In this document: positions 12,424 to 15,882 of the stretch, piece after piece | How the letters are laid out: every line of letters begins with the position of its first letter | Numbering within the stretch: the stretch's first letter is position 1 | The notes under the pieces: generated by a model | Database searches by the model: none | Told to the model about the DNA's origin: nothing | The model's input: only the letters and a program-made list of their open reading frames with translations | Made by a program: the position numbers and the translations under genes | From: an uncultured Oscillospiraceae bacterium | Lineage (GTDB): Bacteria; Bacillota; Clostridia; Oscillospirales; Oscillospiraceae | NCBI GenBank assembly: GCA_934589665.1 | Contig: CAKTOJ010000034.1 | Coordinates: 1 to 15,882 of the forward strand | Direction: 5' to 3' | Length of the DNA: 15,882 nucleotides

Positions 12424-13443
12424 TCAGCCAAACTCAGGATGCTCCAGACCGTTAAGGCGGCAGAGCGTATTAATGACCGCAAAGATGATAACTGCGCCGA
12501 GATTGGCCGTGGTATTGTCCTGATCGAAGCGAGGCGAGATCTCGCAGATATCGAAGCCGCGGACCTTGCGCGTGCGCAGGACATGCTTCAAAAGCGGCAG
12601 CATGACCTCGGGATCAAGGCCGAGCGACTGCGGCGCGCTCACACCGGGCGCAAAGGCCGAGGAGAATACATCCGTGCAGACCGTGACATACGCATCCCGA
12701 CAGCGATAGAGGAAGGTATCCATGCGCTCTAAAATCGACTCTATATTACTGCCCTGAATGTCCTTAGCCAGAACATAGTCCACGCCCAACTCCTCCGCCT
12801 TCTTGAAGAGGCTGACAGTGTTGCTGTGCTGCTGGATGCCAATGGGAAAATAGTGGTACGGCGTTCCCTCGGCGCAGCAGAGATCCGACATCTGCAAAAA
12901 CATGGTACCGGAGGAATTTCCCATGTCATAGGGACGAAGGTCAAAATGCGCGTCAAAATTCACGATGCCAAGCTCCGGCGTTTTTCCGCTGTCCTTTAAG
13001 TAGTTGTGCTGACCCTGAAAATGGCCGAAGGTCGTCTCGTGTCCGCCGCCGAGCACGATGGGAAAAAGCTTACGGCGCAGAATCTCCTCCACCGCAAGGC
13101 CCAGCTCGCGCTGCCCCTCCTCCAGCGAGATCTCATCGCAAACGATATCGCCCGCATCAAAAAGTTTGACCTCCTGCGAAAAGGTGCAGGGGAGGTTCGA
13201 CATCTGGCCGCGCACGAAATCAGGCGCAAGCGCCGTGCCCGTGCGGCCCTTGTTGCGCGCGACACCCTTGTCGCTGCAAAAACCGATGAAGGCGAAGCCA
13301 AGCGCTCCTTCAAACGGCGCGCCGCCGGCATTGAGATCAAGCGGCTGCACCCACTGGTGCCAGCGGAAAGCATCATAGTCGCTCTCACTGTCCACGCGTC
13401 CCTTCCAGCAGGGCATAGCGCTGACATAATGATCCAAAAGCAT
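12424..13443 (-). CDS. Arginase-superfamily ureohydrolase, formimidoylglutamase (HutG)-like
   Basis: 339 aa. The family hydrolyses guanidino or formimino groups using two Mn ions in the cytoplasm; HutG converts N-formimidoylglutamate to glutamate plus formamide in histidine breakdown. Metal-site motifs are GGGHET with His135 and NFDAHFDLR with Asp164, His166 and Asp168. The segment VCTDVFSSAFAPGVSAP (255-271), with APGVSAP, points to formimidoylglutamase rather than agmatinase. Its first expected Asp reads Cys256, while Asp258 is kept. Glu301 fits the conserved late Glu. The start is uncertain: AGGAG is 10 bases before ATG 13443 but only 4 before ATG 13449, so I chose 13443. Frame extension beyond 13449 only runs into lepA. 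No other histidine-utilisation gene is nearby. It follows lepA by 34 bases with no terminator, so it is probably co-transcribed. Confidence 0.85.
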   Translation of the reverse strand: MLLDHYVSAMPCWKGRVDSESDYDAFRWHQWVQPLDLNAGGAPFEGALGFAFIGFCSDKGVARNKGRTGTALAPDFVRGQMSNLPCTFSQEVKLFDAGDIVCDEISLEEGQRELGLAVEEILRRKLFPIVLGGGHETTFGHFQGQHNYLKDSGKTPELGIVNFDAHFDLRPYDMGNSSGTMFLQMSDLCCAEGTPYHYFPIGIQQHSNTVSLFKKAEELGVDYVLAKDIQGSNIESILERMDTFLYRCRDAYVTVCTDVFSSAFAPGVSAPQSLGLDPEVMLPLLKHVLRTRKVRGFDICEISPRFDQDNTTANLGAVIIFAVINTLCRLNGLEHPEFG

Positions 13444-13477
13444 GAACATCACACTCCTATATAATGAATAATGGTTT

Positions 13478-15280
13478 TTACTCGTCCAGCTTGAGCACGG
13501 CAAGAAATGCCTCGGTCGGCACCTGCACCGTGCCGAGATTGCGCATCTTTTTCTTGCCCTCTTTCTGCTTTTCCAGCAGCTTCTTCTTGCGCGTGATGTC
13601 GCCGCCGTAGCACTTGGCCAGAACGTCCTTGCGCATGGCTTTGACCGTTTCGCGCGCGATGACGCGGCCGCCGATGGCGGCCTGCACCGGCACCTCGAAG
13701 AGCTGGCGGGGAATGTTGTCCTTGAGCTTCTCGCACAGCCGGCGCGCGCGGGGATATGCCTTATCCTTATGGGCGATAAACGAGAGCGCATCCACCTGAT
13801 CGCCGTTCAAGAGCATATCGACCTTCACAAGCTCGCTCGGGCGGTAACCGGAGAGCTCGTAGTCGAGCGAAGCATAGCCCTTAGTGTTGGCCTTGAGGGC
13901 ATCAAAGAAATCGTAGATGATCTCATTGAGCGGCATCTCATAATGCAACTCGACAAGGAAGGTGTCGAGGTACTGCATATCCTTGAATTCGCCGCGGCGC
14001 TCCTGACACATGGGCATGATGTTTCCAACATAATCCGGCGGGGTGACGATGGTAACCTTAACGTAGGGCTCCTCCGCGTGCTCGATAACACTGGGGTCGG
14101 GATAGTTGTGCGGGTTATCGACACGCACCATCGTGCCGTCGGTCTTATAGACCTCGTAAATGACGCTCGGGAGCGTAGTGACGAGATCAAGGTCAAATTC
14201 GCGCTCAAGACGCTCCTGAATGACCTCCATGTGCAGCATGCCGAGAAAGCCGCAGCGGAAGCCGAAGCCCAGCGCGGCGGAGGATTCCGGTTCGAAGGTC
14301 AGGCTCGCATCGTTGAGCTGAAGCTTTTCGAGCGCGTCGCGCAGGTCAGGATACTTGCTGCCGTCCTCGGTATAAATACCGCAGTAGACCATCGAGCGCA
14401 CTTTGCGGTAGCCGGGCAGCGGCTCGCTCGCGGGATTTTCCGCACCCGTCACGGTATCGCCGATCTGCGTTTCATGCACATCCTTGATGCTGGCAGTGAA
14501 ATAACCGACCTGCCCCGCCTCCAGCTGCGCGGCGGGCTCCAGCCCAAGCGGACGCATCAGACCGCACTCGAGCACCTTGAACGTCGCGCCGGTCGCCATC
14601 ATTTTGATCTCCATACCGGGCTTGATGGTGCCCTCCTTGATGCGCATATAGACGATCACGCCGCGGTAGGCATCGTAGTAGCTGTCAAAAATCAGCGCCT
14701 TGAGCGGCGCCTTCGGATCTCCCTTGGGCGCGGGCAGATTGTGGACGATATCCTCGAGCACCGCATCGATGTTGACGCCGAGCTTCGCGGAAATTTCCGG
14801 TGCGTCCTCGGCGGGAATCGCCAGAATGTTTTCGATCTCCTCCTTCACGCGCTTCGGGTCGGCGGCGGGAAGGTCGATTTTGTTGACTACGGGGCGAATT
14901 TCCAGATCATGCTCCATAGCAAGATATGTGTTGGCCAGCGTCTGCGCCTCGATGCCCTGCGAGGCATCCACGATCAGCAGCGCACCCTCGCAGGCGGCAA
15001 GCGAACGTGAAACCTCGTAGTTAAAGTCCACATGTCCCGGCGTGTCGATGAGGTTGAGCGTGTAGGTCTGGCCGTCCTGCGCCGTGTAGTCAAAGGTGAC
15101 GGCACGGGCCTTGATGGTGATGCCGCGTTCACGCTCAAGATCCATGTTATCGAGGATCTGATCCTCCATCTCACGCGCGGAAACGGCATTGCACTTTTCC
15201 AGCAGACGATCGGCCAGCGTGGACTTGCCGTGGTCGATATGGGCGATGATTGAAAAGTTTCGGATATTCTGTTCATTCAT
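13478..15280 (-). CDS. lepA: Elongation factor 4 (LepA), translational GTPase
   Basis: 600 aa, the standard LepA length. A membrane- and ribosome-associated GTPase that acts on the ribosome during initiation/elongation and aids ribosome biogenesis. GTPase motifs: AHIDHGKST (13-21), ERGIT (51-55), DTPGH (79-83), NKID (133-136) and SAK (164-166). EF-G-like domains follow, then the LepA-specific C-terminal domain with [18 protein letters not shown] and the closing [14 protein letters not shown] 15280 is chosen because AGGAG lies 8 bases upstream. An in-frame ATG at 15301 overlaps the stop of the upstream regulator gene (ATGA) but has no ribosome binding site. It lies between an XRE regulator and a formimidoylglutamase-like gene, not beside hemN/hrcA as in some Firmicutes. 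Confidence 0.97.
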   Translation of the reverse strand: MNEQNIRNFSIIAHIDHGKSTLADRLLEKCNAVSAREMEDQILDNMDLERERGITIKARAVTFDYTAQDGQTYTLNLIDTPGHVDFNYEVSRSLAACEGALLIVDASQGIEAQTLANTYLAMEHDLEIRPVVNKIDLPAADPKRVKEEIENILAIPAEDAPEISAKLGVNIDAVLEDIVHNLPAPKGDPKAPLKALIFDSYYDAYRGVIVYMRIKEGTIKPGMEIKMMATGATFKVLECGLMRPLGLEPAAQLEAGQVGYFTASIKDVHETQIGDTVTGAENPASEPLPGYRKVRSMVYCGIYTEDGSKYPDLRDALEKLQLNDASLTFEPESSAALGFGFRCGFLGMLHMEVIQERLEREFDLDLVTTLPSVIYEVYKTDGTMVRVDNPHNYPDPSVIEHAEEPYVKVTIVTPPDYVGNIMPMCQERRGEFKDMQYLDTFLVELHYEMPLNEIIYDFFDALKANTKGYASLDYELSGYRPSELVKVDMLLNGDQVDALSFIAHKDKAYPRARRLCEKLKDNIPRQLFEVPVQAAIGGRVIARETVKAMRKDVLAKCYGGDITRKKKLLEKQKEGKKKMRNLGTVQVPTEAFLAVLKLDE

Positions 15281-15297
15281 AGCAGATGCTCCTGTTT

Positions 15298-15882
15298 TCA
15301 TGGATTTTTAAGCAGACCGGCTGCCGCTTCATCGGCTGTATGCAGAACCTGCGTCAGACTCTGCGCAAGCCCCGGATATCCTGCCGTAAGCGCCTCGGCG
15401 TCCATAGCCGGGAACGCGCCGTCCGCCGCGGCATGCGCCTCCAGTGCGCGATGGTAGGCCGCGCGGCTTTGCAGCATGGCCGCGTCACTCATTCCGGCGG
15501 AAAAGGCCGCGGCGTCCATGGCAAAAAAGGCGTCCTTTTCTCCTGCCGCGCGGTGCAGCGTGCGGTAGAGCGGATAGACCGCCGCGCCGATACACTCTCC
15601 CGCCGCGGCAATCGCCTCGCGGCAGTTTGTTTTTCCCAGCAGCTCAAAGAGCAGATTGATGGTGTTTACCAGCAGCTTTTTTTGCAGCGTGGCCGCAATG
15701 CTGCCGCGCAGACTGCCTTTTTCGTCGCTGGAATCGTACAGCTCCTCATAGTCGATTAAACCGCCGTCACGGTCAAGCGTGCGGCCGAGCAGATAGTCCG
15801 CGGAAACATGGTAATAATCGCAGGCCTTTCTCACAAAGGCCAGTCCCGGTTCGCGGACGCCGTTTTCATAGTGGCTCAGCAG
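15298..15882 (-). CDS. XRE-family HTH regulator (N-terminus beyond window)
   Basis: 194 residues are visible; the gene continues past the window end, so its start is missing. The first visible residues [17 protein letters not shown], followed by [15 protein letters not shown], are the last part of a Cro/C1-type helix-turn-helix domain. A GTG at 15834 could be mistaken for the start but lies inside this domain. After about residue 45 the protein continues with a helical region ([17 protein letters not shown] and [14 protein letters not shown]) of the type common in clostridial XRE regulators, probably for dimerisation or ligand binding. The last 80 residues are rich in Ala. Its stop is 17 bases before the lepA start, so the two are very likely in one operon. 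Target genes are unknown. Confidence 0.85.
   Translation of the reverse strand: MLSHYENGVREPGLAFVRKACDYYHVSADYLLGRTLDRDGGLIDYEELYDSSDEKGSLRGSIAATLQKKLLVNTINLLFELLGKTNCREAIAAAGECIGAAVYPLYRTLHRAAGEKDAFFAMDAAAFSAGMSDAAMLQSRAAYHRALEAHAAADGAFPAMDAEALTAGYPGLAQSLTQVLHTADEAAAGLLKNP

Noticed and set aside
13450..13791. N-terminal extension of the formimidoylglutamase-like frame into lepA
   Set aside because: The added residues are Arg/Ser-rich shadow sequence of the lepA 3' end; the ribosome binding site and family alignment support starts at 13443 or 13449.
13769..15010. 413-codon plus-strand open frame opposite lepA
   Set aside because: Antisense shadow of lepA with no start signal or family resemblance.
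15281..15301. Alternative lepA start at 15301 overlapping the upstream stop as ATGA
   Set aside because: Tempting as translational coupling, but no ribosome binding site precedes it and AGGAG is ideally placed for ATG 15280, which gives the normal N-terminus.
1..15882. CRISPR arrays, insertion sequences, phage genes, known riboswitches or T-boxes
   Set aside because: No regularly spaced repeats, transposase or integrase motifs, or conserved leader motifs were seen by eye on either strand.

Overview
The window is a GC-rich chromosomal stretch from what looks like an anaerobic Firmicute of class Clostridia, probably an Oscillospiraceae/Ruminococcaceae-type gut bacterium. This is inferred from the gene families (BioY with a BirA operator, a small Clostridia-style HMA peptide beside a P-type ATPase, an XRE regulator with the usual clostridial C-terminal domain), from strong AGGAGG-type ribosome binding sites and from codon style. 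The species cannot be named from the sequence alone. Most genes are housekeeping or small accessory cassettes, separated by clear hairpin terminators. No transposase, phage gene or CRISPR array was seen.

Layout. 1-480: tRNA-Gln(TTG) and tRNA-Lys(TTT), each followed by a terminator, then a gene-free AT-rich patch. 432-1119 (minus): bioY, a biotin transporter subunit, with a BirA-type operator over its promoter and its own terminator. 1130-2404 (minus): ychF, with tandem terminators and its own promoter. 2432-4242 (plus): a MarR-type repressor overlapping an MFS exporter gene, with repeated TAGTTG operator half-sites at the promoter. 4241-5282 (minus): an AEC-family carrier with a GC-rich hairpin in its leader. 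5297-8474: a metal-resistance module. A free HMA metal-binding peptide and a Zn/Cd/Pb-type P-type ATPase lie on the minus strand. Opposite them, on the plus strand, is an unusual regulator that joins an ArsR helix-turn-helix to an AraC helix-turn-helix. The two promoters share their -10 region, and one inverted repeat is placed to control both. 8478-10785 (plus): a PfkB-family sugar or nucleoside kinase followed by a MalY/PatB-type aminotransferase/C-S lyase. 10755-11469 (minus): a flavodoxin-fold NAD(P)H/azo-reductase. 11496-12364 (plus): a PrsW-family membrane protease, divergent from the reductase. 12424-15882 (minus): an XRE regulator (cut by the window end), lepA, and a formimidoylglutamase-like arginase-family gene, closely spaced and probably co-transcribed.

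How the parts work together. The clearest functional unit is the metal module: the ArsR-AraC protein would sense metal and release the shared operator, the small HMA protein would carry metal, and the ATPase, which lacks its own N-terminal HMA domain, would export it. The MarR-MFS pair is a classic ligand-induced efflux cassette. The kinase-MalY pair and the XRE-lepA-arginase-family gene order are less usual and their shared logic is unknown. The best candidates for something not well described are the ArsR-AraC fusion with its compact divergent control region, and the Cys in place of an expected metal-binding Asp in the arginase-family protein.
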